Program-made: the position numbers and the translations under genes
The notes under the pieces: model-generated
Seen by the model: the letters and a program-made list of their open reading frames with translations, nothing else
Database searches by the model: none
What the model was told of the DNA's origin: nothing
Part shown: positions 1-7,528 of the stretch, piece by piece
Numbering within the stretch: position 1 is the first letter of the stretch
Layout: the number at the start of each line of letters is the position of its first letter
IMG/VR virus record: IMGVR_UViG_3300048014_000390
Location: 1 to 33,582 of that record
Direction: 5' to 3' (one strand)
DNA: 33,582 bases
Origin: a virus

Positions 1-285
1 ATGCCGCAGAAATTGGTCTGGTCCGAGCCAAGAGACACCAGGTTGAAACGGCTGCGCCGTGAAGGGTGCTCATGGGATATGATCGCCGCGGAACTTGGCG
101 TGAGCCGTAATGCCGCCATCGAGCGGGGCCGGCGGGTCGGCGCCCGTCTGCCGCCGCCGGAGCATGTGCCGGCGCCCGAAGACCCCGATCGTCCGCCGCT
201 TGCGCCGGGGCATCCGATCAGTTGGCAGATACTAACCGACGGCACCTGCCTGGCCGGCGCGCCGTATTGCATGGCGCAAATTTAG
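1..285 (+). CDS. GcrA-like small DNA-binding regulator
   Basis: 94-residue protein starting at the first base of the window, so a longer N-terminus outside the window cannot be excluded. Residues about 5-47 form a helix-turn-helix: a W-S-x-x-R-D start, a basic helix, then CSWDMIAAELGVSRNAAIER as the recognition part. This layout is that of GcrA, the alphaproteobacterial cell-cycle regulator that works with sigma70 at methylated promoters, and of short phage-borne relatives. The C-terminal half is proline-rich and ends in PGHPISWQIL and a GAPYC motif, as in GcrA-like phage proteins. It is followed 28 bases later by a second putative regulator. The likely role is control of early-to-late or lysogenic transcription, which is inferred. 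Family assignment is moderately sure; the target is unknown. Confidence 0.6.
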   Translation: MPQKLVWSEPRDTRLKRLRREGCSWDMIAAELGVSRNAAIERGRRVGARLPPPEHVPAPEDPDRPPLAPGHPISWQILTDGTCLAGAPYCMAQI

Positions 286-313
286 CCGCGTCTGACCGCC
301 AGAGGGGAACGAG

Positions 314-787
314 ATGACCAAGTCAGCCATGAATTCGGCGGTGATGACGCGCGGCGCGACTGAGCGCGTGGATGCCGACTACGTGATCTATCGGCTGGAA
401 GAAGCCGGGCGGACCCTGCTGGCGCTGCCGGGAACCGGGTTCAGCACGCGCATGCGTGCGGGATCGCTGGAGATCATGCGGGCGGCGCTGGAGAATTACG
501 CCAGTGATGAAAAATCCGTGCGCCCGGCCGTGCCGTCGGCCGCCCGGATCAGCCGGATGGACGAGGCCTTGCAGTGGATCTCGCTGATTCCGCAGGACCG
601 CTATGTGCTGCGCCGGATCGTCGGCGCGCGGGCCCTGGTGAGCCCGGTCACCGACCGGCATCTGTTCAGTTGGCGCCGGCTGGCCGGCGTGCTGGGTGCC
701 GACCACAAGGCGGTGCAGCGCTGGCATGGGCAAGGCATTGACCTGATCGCCGGTCTGATCAACCGGGGCGTGGCTGACCTGGCTTAA
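314..787 (+). CDS. DUF6362-like phage protein with C-terminal HTH
   Basis: 157 residues. The ATG is preceded by AGAGGGGAACGAG, a good ribosome binding site. The protein has a helical core (YVIYRLEEAGRTLLALPG, then RMDEALQWISLIP) and a C-terminal segment SWRRLAGVLGADHKAVQRWH that reads as a helix-turn-helix. This pattern matches small proteins labelled DUF6362 in alphaproteobacterial prophages, usually found just upstream of terminase genes. The in-frame ATG at 329 (MNSAVM) is an alternative start. It probably acts with the upstream GcrA-like protein as a regulator or packaging-site binding factor; that role is inferred. Its TAA stop lies in the same TTAA (784-787) as the stop of the convergent minus-strand lipoprotein gene. 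Confidence 0.6.
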   Translation: MTKSAMNSAVMTRGATERVDADYVIYRLEEAGRTLLALPGTGFSTRMRAGSLEIMRAALENYASDEKSVRPAVPSAARISRMDEALQWISLIPQDRYVLRRIVGARALVSPVTDRHLFSWRRLAGVLGADHKAVQRWHGQGIDLIAGLINRGVADLA

Positions 788-1119
788 GGGCGGCGCAGGC
801 TGACCTGCGCGCGGCAGCGCGGGGTGGTGTAGACCCCGTCGAACCCAAGCGGCGTCAGCGTGCCGTCGAGGGTGAGGGGGAACGGTTTGTGGTCGGCGTC
901 GGTATTCGGCAGGGTGCCGTGCAAGGTGCCATCGGCACCAACCGTGCCGGAAATCACCAGCGCCCCGTCATTTGGGGCAAAGGCGAACTCGTGGCCGCGC
1001 CGGGTGAGCGTCGCGGAGGAGGGTGGGCCGCAGCCAGGCCCGCCTTCCGGGGTGACAGTGCCGGTCCATCGATCCGGTGACAAGCTGCCGCAGCCGGACA
1101 GGGCAAGGCCCAAGGCCAT
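784..1119 (-). CDS. small secreted lipoprotein, unknown function
   Basis: 111 residues from the ATG. The N-terminus MALGLALSGCGSLSPD contains a lipobox (L-S-G-C, Cys10), predicting a lipid-anchored periplasmic protein. The signal peptide from this ATG is short and lacks the usual basic residues. In frame just upstream lie codons for L-C-R-A-A-R-G-M, so a non-ATG start (CTG at 1140-1138) would give a more normal signal peptide. The body is beta-rich and glycine/threonine-rich (TGTVTPEGGPGCG, DGTLHGTLPN, FDGVYTTPRC), with one Cys pair that could form a disulfide. It is in the same frame as, and 36 bases downstream of, the RlpA-like gene, so the two are probably co-transcribed. I do not recognise a family. 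In a prophage this looks like a lysogenic-conversion gene (inference). Confidence 0.6.
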   Translation of the reverse strand: MALGLALSGCGSLSPDRWTGTVTPEGGPGCGPPSSATLTRRGHEFAFAPNDGALVISGTVGADGTLHGTLPNTDADHKPFPLTLDGTLTPLGFDGVYTTPRCRAQVSLRRP

Positions 1120-1155
1120 CCCCCTCGCCGCTCTGCACAGGTCGTGGGCCAGGGT

Positions 1156-1875
1156 TCAGGCGCGCGTCAAGGTGACGCGGGCGACGCCCCGGCCGAGAAT
1201 GCCGAGTTCTCGTGCAGCGGCCTCGGACAGGTCGATGACCCGTTTCGCCGATCCTTGGCGATCGTTGATGATGACAATGACGGACTGGTTGGTATCCTCG
1301 ACAGTGACGCGTACCCGGGTGCCGATCGGTAGCCAGGGGTGTGCCGCGGTGAGCGCGGTCTCATCGTATGGGACACCGCTGCTGGTTCGCCGCCCTCGCC
1401 AGGCCCGGCCGTACCAGGATGCGATGCCGGAGGCGATGATGTCACCAACTGTTCCGGTATCAAGACCGATTGTCATCTGGGGAGCGGAAGATAGCGCACC
1501 GGCCTGTGCCACCGGAGCGCGTGCTCGGCTGCGCCGACGCGCGGTATAGGTGCGCAGCGATCCTGGCGACTTCACGCCGGGCGAGCATGACGTGGCGTTT
1601 GCTTTCTTAACCGCGGCAATCGGCCGTGGCACCGCGGCGGTGCGTGGCAAATCCTTCACATCCTGCGATGCGGCATTCGCGCCGTATAACGGCACCGCCG
1701 CGCACAGCACGGAGGCAACCACTCCATGAAACAAAGTACTGCTAATTCGCCGTCCCGATAGAAACCGCGGCGAGCGCACGACAGCAGGACGAGCAGAACA
1801 ACAGACTGGTCTTCGGTCTGACACAGGTATCGAGCCCCCCGGATTTCCCGGTAATAGGACGACGTGTTTGGCCAA
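1156..1875 (-). CDS. RlpA-like double-psi beta-barrel protein (septal ring lytic transglycosylase family)
   Basis: The C-terminal ~95 residues carry the RlpA domain: GIASWYG, then RRTSSGVPYD, LTAAHPWLPIGTRVRV, VIVIINDRQG, RVIDLSEAAARELG. The Asp of the INDR motif and the His of AAHP match residues conserved in RlpA peptidoglycan glycosidases that cleave denuded glycan strands. The open frame starts at a TTG (1875) inside a 12-base palindrome, so the annotated end is an upper limit. A GTG at about 1779-1777 or a TTG at about 1737-1735 would place the hydrophobic stretch GVVASVLCAAVPLYGANA near the N-terminus as a Sec signal peptide, which I prefer. The linker is basic and Pro/Ala-rich. The gene runs opposite to the late operon, so it is probably expressed from the prophage as an accessory cell-wall gene or moron (inference). 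Confidence 0.75.
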   Translation of the reverse strand: MAKHVVLLPGNPGGSIPVSDRRPVCCSARPAVVRSPRFLSGRRISSTLFHGVVASVLCAAVPLYGANAASQDVKDLPRTAAVPRPIAAVKKANATSCSPGVKSPGSLRTYTARRRSRARAPVAQAGALSSAPQMTIGLDTGTVGDIIASGIASWYGRAWRGRRTSSGVPYDETALTAAHPWLPIGTRVRVTVEDTNQSVIVIINDRQGSAKRVIDLSEAAARELGILGRGVARVTLTRA

Positions 1876-1877
1876 AC
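1866..1877. promoter_or_regulatory. 12-base palindrome in the divergent region
   Basis: GTTTGGCCAAAC is a perfect palindrome. The flanks GACG and GTC extend it almost perfectly to 1861-1880. It lies between the minus-strand rlpA-like gene and the plus-strand terminase operon, and is a plausible operator. It overlaps the first codons of the longest rlpA reading frame, which argues that the true rlpA start is further in. Confidence 0.4.
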
Positions 1878-2187
1878 GTCAATAGAGGGTCAAATTCAGT
1901 GCGCTCGACCGGGCACGGTATTGTCGGTGAGCAGGGAAATCATTAAGGAAGTAGAAATAATTTTGAATCATCAAGAAGATAACTGGCGCGCTTGCAATGT
2001 CGTGCCGGTACCGCATAGACCGGTGCGGTGGTGCATGGAACAAAATCTTCGAAGCGGAGAAAAGTTTCTCTTGCCCAAACGCCCCGGTTTCGCCTATGTT
2101 TTTTCATATGATGGCGATGTAGCGCAGGCGAGACCTGCTATCCCGCCCGCCAAGCCCCGCAGTGAATATTCGGAAGTCTTGCATTCA
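1876..2187. promoter_or_regulatory. divergent intergenic control region
   Basis: About 310 bases without a convincing gene, clearly more AT-rich than its surroundings (for example around 1945-1985 and 2040-2110). It holds an inverted repeat ACCGCA/TGCGGT at 2010-2029. One sigma70-like candidate is TTGCCC (2071-2076) and TATGTT (2095-2100) with an 18-base spacer, pointing at the terminase genes. A frame stays open from 1864 into the small terminase, but its upstream part does not look like protein. The late-operon promoter and packaging site are most likely here (inference). Confidence 0.4.
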
Positions 2188-2490
2188 ATGGACGATGAGA
2201 CGTCGTGCGGCCCGGCTGACGATCCGGGATCGTCATCGGAGAAGCTGTTGCCGCTGGCCATTCTGCTTGCATTGATGCGCGAGAAGTGGGCCGCGGGCGA
2301 CGGTGACGGTGCTGCCGAACTGGCGCGCGCCGCCGCCCCTTATCTGCATCCGAGACGTGCCAGTGTGGCAGCGTTCGCGCCTGTTGACGTGGAGTTGCAC
2401 CGCGCTTCCGATGCCGAGCTCGCACGACGACTCGCACTTGTTGCGAACGGAACGGCGGTTGCGCCAGGAGATCCGCAGCTCGCTGATTGA
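2188..2490 (+). CDS. putative terminase small subunit
   Basis: 100 residues from the ATG at 2188, preceded by GGAAG 11 bases upstream. The core PLAILLALMREKWAAG...AAELARAAAPYLHPRRASV resembles the 'LxFLLxVMRD...AAKAAAPYxHPRLA' stretch common in phage terminase small subunits and their companions. These proteins recognise the packaging site and load DNA onto the large subunit. The position directly before the large terminase, with which it overlaps by about 80 bases in another frame, supports the call. The reading frame is open back to 1864, but that part is AT-rich and lacks similarity to anything I know, so I start at 2188. The weak point is that small terminases are poorly conserved. Confidence 0.55.
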   Translation: MDDETSCGPADDPGSSSEKLLPLAILLALMREKWAAGDGDGAAELARAAAPYLHPRRASVAAFAPVDVELHRASDAELARRLALVANGTAVAPGDPQLAD

Positions 2491-3826
2491 TTGGGCGTGC
2501 TTTGCCCTTGCGCCGACCGGCTATCAGCCGGCATCCCATCATCGCAAGCTGATTGCCGAATTGTCGGCTGTCAGCGCCGGAGAGACGGACCGGCTGATGG
2601 TGCTGATGCCGCCGGGTTCAGCGAAATCGACGTACGCCTCGGTGCTGTTCCCGGTCTGGTGGTTCACGCAGCATCCGTCCAGCGCGGTGATCGCCGCATC
2701 GCACACGGCCGACCTCGGCGCGCATTTCGGGCGCCAGGTGCGTAACCTGATCGCCGAGCACGCGCCGCGGCTGGGGTATGGGCTGGCGCGTGACCGGCGC
2801 GCCGCGGCAAGCTGGCAGACCACGCAGCGCGGCTTCTATCACAGCGTGGGTGTGCGCGGCCCGATCGTGGGCCGGCGCGCCGATCTGGTGCTGATCGACG
2901 ACCCGGTGAAGTCGCAGGCGGAGGCGGACAGCCCGACGCACCGCGAGCATGTTTGGACCTGGTATCGTTCCGATCTGATCCCACGGCTGAAGCCAGGTGG
3001 GCGGATCATTCTGGTGATGACCAGGTGGCACGAAGACGATCTTGGCGGGCGCCTGCTGAATACGCCGGAGACCTGGCGGCGCCTGGTGTTGCCGGCACTG
3101 GCGGAGGATGACGACCCGATCGGGCGGGCACCCGGCAGCCCGCTTTGGCCGGAATGGGAAGACGGCGAAGCGCTGGCGCGCAAGCGGGCGGCGATTGGCG
3201 AACGGGCCTGGGCGGCGTTGTTCCAGCAGCAGCCGCGACCGCTGAGCGGCGGCCTGTTTCGCAGCGATCGGATCGGCATCTGTGAGCACGAGCCCTCGAG
3301 CATCATGGGGGCCGTGCGCGCCTGGGATCTGGCCGCCACGGCACAGACCGATGGTCGTGATCCGGATTGGACCGTTGGCGTCAAGCTGCTGCACGAGGCC
3401 AGCGGCAGGTTCGTGGTTGCCGACGTGGTTCGCCTGCGCGGCGGACCACACGAGGTGGAGGAAGCCATCGTCAACACCGCGCAGCGCGATGGGGTGGGTG
3501 TGGTGATCGGTCTGCCGCAGGACCCCGGCCAGGCTGGCCGGGCGCAGGTGCTGTATCTGACGCGGCGTCTGGCAGGGTTCCGGGTTTCCGCTTCGGCTGA
3601 ATCCGGCAGCAAGGCGACGCGGGCGATGCCGGTGGCCTCGCAGTGCGAAGCCGGCAATCTGGCGCTGGTGCGTGCCGGATGGAATGGCGCTTTCCTGGAA
3701 GAGCTGGCCGCGTTCCCGACCGGTGCCAAGGATGACCAGGTGGATGCGCTGTCCCGCGCCTTCGCGATGCTGGTCGCGGCGGCGCCGCCGGCGCGGCAGA
3801 TCAAGCTGTCGCTGCTGCCGCGCTGA
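2411..3826 (+). CDS. phage terminase large subunit
   Basis: 471 residues from ATG 2411. This is the DNA packaging ATPase-nuclease docked at the portal. The N-terminal ATPase domain has Walker A MPPGSAKST (residues 66-74), Walker B LVLIDD (159-164) and the coupling motif MTRWHEDD (203-210). The C-terminal RNase H-like nuclease has acidic residues D306 (RAWDLAAT), D371 (LPQDPGQAG) and D442/D445 (KDDQVDALSRA), so both activities look intact. Length is normal for the family. The frame is open from 2303, but the extra N-terminal part lies fully inside the small terminase frame and reads as a shadow. TTG codons at 2438, 2441 and 2456 are alternative starts. No strong ribosome site precedes 2411, so translation may be coupled to the upstream gene. 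Confidence 0.92.
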   Translation: MPSSHDDSHLLRTERRLRQEIRSSLIDWACFALAPTGYQPASHHRKLIAELSAVSAGETDRLMVLMPPGSAKSTYASVLFPVWWFTQHPSSAVIAASHTADLGAHFGRQVRNLIAEHAPRLGYGLARDRRAAASWQTTQRGFYHSVGVRGPIVGRRADLVLIDDPVKSQAEADSPTHREHVWTWYRSDLIPRLKPGGRIILVMTRWHEDDLGGRLLNTPETWRRLVLPALAEDDDPIGRAPGSPLWPEWEDGEALARKRAAIGERAWAALFQQQPRPLSGGLFRSDRIGICEHEPSSIMGAVRAWDLAATAQTDGRDPDWTVGVKLLHEASGRFVVADVVRLRGGPHEVEEAIVNTAQRDGVGVVIGLPQDPGQAGRAQVLYLTRRLAGFRVSASAESGSKATRAMPVASQCEAGNLALVRAGWNGAFLEELAAFPTGAKDDQVDALSRAFAMLVAAAPPARQIKLSLLPR

Positions 3827-3850
3827 CGCGCTTTTTTATGCAGGTGCAAT

Positions 3851-5281
3851 TTGTTCGCTACCATTACGGCAACGGTGCCACAGGATCGCGATTATCCGCC
3901 GCGGGCATGGCGACTGGACTGTCTGCGGCGGGTACTGAATGGCACGCTGTACGATAAACTGCCCTATCAGTTCCATCAGGAACGCAAGGGCGCAGACAAT
4001 GATGGCGAATATATCCCGATCGCCGCGCGCCAGCCGTCGGTTCGTTATGGCCTGTGCCGGATGGTGGTGGAGGACAGCGTCAGTCTGCTGTTCGGGGAAG
4101 GCCGATTCCCCGGCATCACCTGCGACGATGATACGCTGCGCCGGGTGCTGGGCGACATCGTAGCCGAAACGATGCTGAATCGGGTGATGCTGGATGCGGC
4201 GTTGCGTGGCTCGATCGGCTCGGTGGTGATCCTGATGCGGGTGCTGCGAGGCAGGCTGTTTTTCGAGGTGATGGATACGCCGTACCTGACGCCACTATGG
4301 CAGCGCGAGGCGCCGGACACGCTGGAGACGGTGACAGAGCGGCGCAAGGTGCGTGGCGCGCTGTTGCGCGACCAGGGCTACGACATCTCCGACGACGACT
4401 TGACCGCGGATTTCTGGTTCATCCGGTGCTGGGACGCGACAGAGGAAATCTGGTTCGAGCCGCTGCCGGTGACCGCGGTTGGTGTTCCGCCGCGGCGCGA
4501 TGCGGTGCGGTCAGTCGCCCATAATCTGGGCTTCGTGCCGATGGTGTGGATCCGGAACCTGCCAGGCGGTGACGATATCGACGGCGCGTGCACGTTCCGC
4601 CTGGCCATCGAAACCAATATCGAAATCGACTACCAGCTCTCGCAGGCCGGGCGGGGTCTGAAATACAGCTCCGATCCGACCCTGCTGCTGAAGGAGCCGG
4701 CAACATCGGATGGCAACCTGGTGCGTTCCGCCAGTAGCGCCATCGTGGTCAGTGCCGACGGCGATGCGAAGATGCTGGAGATCAACGGCACCGCTTCATC
4801 CGCGGTGATTGAATATGTGCGCACCTTGCGTGAGCTGGCATTGGAAACCGTGCATGGCAATCGCAGCAATGCCGATCGCGTCTCGGCGGCGCAATCCGGG
4901 CGGGCGATGGAACTGCTGTATGCGCCGCTGATCAGCCTGGCCGACAATCTGCGGGTGAGCTACGGCCAGGATGCGCTGTTGCGGCTGGTGCGGATGGTGA
5001 TTGCGGCGTCGCACATCTATCCGCTGAAGGTGTTCGGCCAACCGATCGCCGCCTTGCCGCAAGGTCAGCGTCTGTCACTGAAATGGGGACCCTGGTTCAG
5101 CGCCACCTACGCCGACAAGACCCAGCAGGCCCAGGCGATCGCCACGGCCCGCACTGCGGGGGTTATGAGTACCCAAACCGCGGTGAGCGAGTTGGCGCCG
5201 AATTACGACGTGGCCGATGTGGCGAATGAACTTGCCCGCATCGGCCGGGACGGCTCCGGCCCGTTGCCGGAAAACTCGTGA
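3851..5281 (+). CDS. phage portal protein
   Basis: 476 residues. This is the dodecameric ring at one capsid vertex through which DNA enters and to which the neck attaches. Diagnostic stretches are the N-terminal EYIPIAARQPSVRYGLCRMV, VEDSVSLLFGEG, the mid-protein FRLAIETNIEIDYQLSQAGRG, the clip/crown part ELALETVHGNRSNADRVSAAQSGRAMELL, and the C-terminal YADKTQQAQAIATARTAGVMS. The length and the 'ALETVHGNRS...AQSGRA' region fit SPP1 gp6-type portals. The only upstream start choices are TTG 3851 (with AGGTG 4 bases upstream) and GTG 3875; the first ATG is well inside the conserved core. It follows the large terminase by 24 bases. Confidence 0.85.
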   Translation: MFATITATVPQDRDYPPRAWRLDCLRRVLNGTLYDKLPYQFHQERKGADNDGEYIPIAARQPSVRYGLCRMVVEDSVSLLFGEGRFPGITCDDDTLRRVLGDIVAETMLNRVMLDAALRGSIGSVVILMRVLRGRLFFEVMDTPYLTPLWQREAPDTLETVTERRKVRGALLRDQGYDISDDDLTADFWFIRCWDATEEIWFEPLPVTAVGVPPRRDAVRSVAHNLGFVPMVWIRNLPGGDDIDGACTFRLAIETNIEIDYQLSQAGRGLKYSSDPTLLLKEPATSDGNLVRSASSAIVVSADGDAKMLEINGTASSAVIEYVRTLRELALETVHGNRSNADRVSAAQSGRAMELLYAPLISLADNLRVSYGQDALLRLVRMVIAASHIYPLKVFGQPIAALPQGQRLSLKWGPWFSATYADKTQQAQAIATARTAGVMSTQTAVSELAPNYDVADVANELARIGRDGSGPLPENS

Positions 5282-5293
5282 GAGCTCAGGGGA

Positions 5294-5818
5294 ATGATGT
5301 CCGATACCCAAGCCACGCCCACCGACGCACCGGATGATGACGCCCCGGTAGAGATTGCCGACAAGCCGCGCGAACCGACACCGTACGAAAAGAAGCTGCG
5401 CACCGAGGCGCGCCAGCATCGGCTGCGTGCCCTGGAGGCCGAGCGCAGCCGCGACAGCGCGATTGCCGCCGCGCGTGCGGAATCCGAGCGGGCGATCGCC
5501 GAGGCGGTGAATGCGGCGAATGAACGGATCGTGCGCGCGGAGTTGAAGGCGCACGCCATCCGCGCCGGCATCGTCGACCTCGATGGCTTGAAGCTGCTTG
5601 ACCTTTCGGGGGTGAAGCTATCGCCGAACGGGGAAGTGGAGGGCACGGAGGCGCTGATTGCGTCGCTGAAAGCCGCGAAGCCGTACCTATTCGGTGCCGC
5701 ATCAAGCAGCAGCACCGCGAAGCCGCCATCCGAGCAGACTCCGGAAGCCAAGCACGCCTTGAACATGTCGGCCGAGGAGTGGCGCGTGGCACGCGCCGCG
5801 ATCCTGAAGCGGCGGTAA
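5294..5818 (+). CDS. capsid scaffolding-like protein
   Basis: 174 residues with a tandem ATGATG start (5294/5297) behind AGGGGA. The N-terminus is acidic and disordered. Residues about 32-85 form a highly charged coiled coil (YEKKLRTEARQHRLRALEAERSRD and onward). The next segment, ELKAHAIRAGIVDLDGLKLLDL, is typical of phage scaffold/minor structural proteins. The C-terminus ends in a basic SAEEWRVARAAILKRR helix, the kind that binds coat protein in scaffold families. Position between portal and major capsid supports a scaffold that directs procapsid assembly and then leaves. No prohead protease is encoded nearby, so it would have to exit intact. Confidence 0.75.
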   Translation: MMSDTQATPTDAPDDDAPVEIADKPREPTPYEKKLRTEARQHRLRALEAERSRDSAIAAARAESERAIAEAVNAANERIVRAELKAHAIRAGIVDLDGLKLLDLSGVKLSPNGEVEGTEALIASLKAAKPYLFGAASSSSTAKPPSEQTPEAKHALNMSAEEWRVARAAILKRR

Positions 5819-5835
5819 AGGCGTCGGAATGGGTT

Positions 5836-5909
5836 CTAAGGGCCATGCCCTTAGCGGGGTCCAGGGGCAGCGCCCCTGGCCTTCCTTAGCCAGCCCGGGG
5901 CTTACCGGG
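5836..5909. repeat. paired palindromic intergenic repeat (REP-like)
   Basis: Two perfect hairpins in tandem. CTAAGGGC (5836-5843), loop CAT, GCCCTTAG (5847-5854); then CCAGGGGC (5861-5868), loop AGC, GCCCCTGG (5872-5879). A weaker CCCGG/CCGGG pair follows at 5894-5909. The element fills the 151-base gap between the scaffold and capsid genes. From memory, repeats of this form (GGGGTCCAGGGGC...) are scattered through alphaproteobacterial chromosomes. In the late mRNA the hairpins could act as a partial terminator or as a 5' stabiliser for the capsid message. Confidence 0.75.
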
Positions 5910-5969
5910 TAACGCATCGCCTATCGGGGCCAGACGCCCAGGGGCTCGCACGCATAGCGAGGACCTTCA

Positions 5970-7328
5970 ATGGGCATCAGTAATTTCCCGGCTTCCCTGC
6001 AGCCGATGATTCAGCAGGGCTATCTGGACCGGCAATTCCAGGACGCGTTGCAGTCGCGGCTTGGCTACCGCGCGGTGGCCGATCGCGAAAAATTCGCCAT
6101 CGGCATCGGTGAAACGCTGACCAAGACACGGCCGGGCCTGAAGCCCAGCGTTACCACGCCGCTGGCCGCCTCGACCAACACCAATCTCGATAACGGTCTG
6201 ACGCCGAGCTACGAGAGCGTCGAGCAGTACACCATCACCATCAACCAGTATGCTGCCACCACCGACCTGAATACGGTTACCACGCGGGTCGGCATCGACA
6301 GCCAGTTCATGCTCAATGCCGCGATCAACGGCGAGCAGGCGGCACGCAGCCTGGATGAGCTTGCCCGCAATGCGCTGTTCGCCTCCTATTTCGGCGGCAA
6401 CACGCGGGTGACCACAACATTGGCGAGTGCGGGTCCGACCGTGCACGTAGATGATGTCCGCGGCTTCCAATATGTGTATGGGTTTGCCGGCCTCGGCACC
6501 ATCGCCACCGGTTCGGCCTCGCCGACGATGCAGGCGGTGTCTTCGACCAGCCCGATGACGGTCACGGTCGGGTCGAACGTCTACACGCTGGTGAGTGTCG
6601 CGGTGGACGCGGTGAGTACCTCCACCACGCCGAGCGGGGTTTCCGGTACGCTGACCTTCTCCGGCAATGTCAGCGTTTCCGATGGCACGGCGACCAACAC
6701 GGTGCAGGCTTCGAATGCCAGTGTGGTGGTGCGCCCGTCGTCTCGCGGCAACACGGCCTTGCTGCAGGCCACCGACACGCTGACCATGTCGAACCTGCTG
6801 GACGCAGTGGCGAAACTTCGGCTGAACGCCGTGCCCGAGATCGACGGCAACTATAATTGCTACCTCGATCCGGTGTCCGCCCGGCAACTGTTTTCCGATC
6901 CGGACTTCAAGCAATTGTTCCAGGGTGCGACCTCCGCCAACGCGGTGTTCCGCCAGGGCATGACCAACGACTTCCTGGGTCTGCGCTTCATGCCGACCAC
7001 GGAAGCCTATGTGCAGCCGCATCCGTCGATCGCCAATCTGAATGTGCGGCGGCCGATCATTTGCGGGCAAGGTGCACTGATCGAGGGCGACTATGCCGGC
7101 ATGGCCGCGCCGGAAGTGGCGCCGGCGGACAGCATCATCAGCCTGATCGATGATGTTGTGATGGTGACGCGCGAACCGCTGGATCGGTTGCAGCAGATCA
7201 TCGCGCAATCCTGGTATTGGATCGGTGGCTTCTGCACGCCGTCGGATATCAATACCAACCCGACGACGATCCCGACCGCGACCAATGCCGCCTACAAGCG
7301 CGCGGTGATGATCGAGCATGTCGGCTGA
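5970..7328 (+). CDS. major capsid protein
   Basis: 452 residues. The N-terminal part (DRQFQDALQSRLGYRAVADR, then SYESVEQYTITINQYAAT) and the C-terminal part (LRFMPTTEAYVQPH, ICGQGALIEGDYAGM, SWYWIGGFCTP) read as an HK97-fold coat subunit. Residues about 150-255 are a Thr/Ser/Val-rich beta segment (TVHVDDVRGFQYVYG to ASNASVVV) that looks like an inserted surface domain. The length, the upstream scaffold-like gene and the absence of a protease recall P22-type coat proteins, which carry an inserted domain and are not cleaved. That family link is inference. A GAGGACC motif lies 7 bases before the ATG. It should be the most abundant virion protein. Confidence 0.82.
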   Translation: MGISNFPASLQPMIQQGYLDRQFQDALQSRLGYRAVADREKFAIGIGETLTKTRPGLKPSVTTPLAASTNTNLDNGLTPSYESVEQYTITINQYAATTDLNTVTTRVGIDSQFMLNAAINGEQAARSLDELARNALFASYFGGNTRVTTTLASAGPTVHVDDVRGFQYVYGFAGLGTIATGSASPTMQAVSSTSPMTVTVGSNVYTLVSVAVDAVSTSTTPSGVSGTLTFSGNVSVSDGTATNTVQASNASVVVRPSSRGNTALLQATDTLTMSNLLDAVAKLRLNAVPEIDGNYNCYLDPVSARQLFSDPDFKQLFQGATSANAVFRQGMTNDFLGLRFMPTTEAYVQPHPSIANLNVRRPIICGQGALIEGDYAGMAAPEVAPADSIISLIDDVVMVTREPLDRLQQIIAQSWYWIGGFCTPSDINTNPTTIPTATNAAYKRAVMIEHVG

Positions 7329-7330
7329 CC

Positions 7331-7528
7331 ATGGCCCGCATCCCTGCGTCTCCGAAGGTGGCCGAACCACCTTCGGCGGGGGCGGCCTATGGAACACCCA
7401 CGGCGGATTTCCGGGTGCCTGGGCAGAACGGGCTGGTTGAGTTCCGGGCCGGCCGGCGCATCCGCGTGGAGGCATCCGTGCGCGCGATGCTGCCGGCCGA
7501 TGCACCGATTGAATGGGAGACGAAATGA
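7331..7528 (+). CDS. small hypothetical protein in head module
   Basis: 65 residues starting 2 bases after the capsid stop. MARIPASPKVAEPPSAGAAY is a proline/alanine-rich, probably disordered N-terminus. The rest, VEFRAGRRIRVEASVRAMLP, is a short beta-like segment. I do not recognise a family. The frame is open back to 7217, but that part is a shadow of the capsid C-terminus. The stop overlaps the next gene's start (ATGA-type junction at 7525-7528), so the two are translationally coupled. A small capsid-associated protein is the simplest reading. Confidence 0.5.
   Translation: MARIPASPKVAEPPSAGAAYGTPTADFRVPGQNGLVEFRAGRRIRVEASVRAMLPADAPIEWETK

Noticed and set aside
860-1549. 229-codon plus-strand frame over the lipoprotein and rlpA-like genes.
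   Set aside because: Shadow frame; the minus strand has a lipobox and a clear RlpA domain.
1864-2187. Open frame extending the small terminase by 108 codons upstream.
   Set aside because: AT-rich, overlaps the divergent control region, no family-like sequence; the terminase-like part begins at ATG 2188.
5967-7505. 512-codon minus-strand frame opposite the capsid gene.
   Set aside because: Arg/His-rich antisense translation of a GC-rich gene; no ribosome site or family features.
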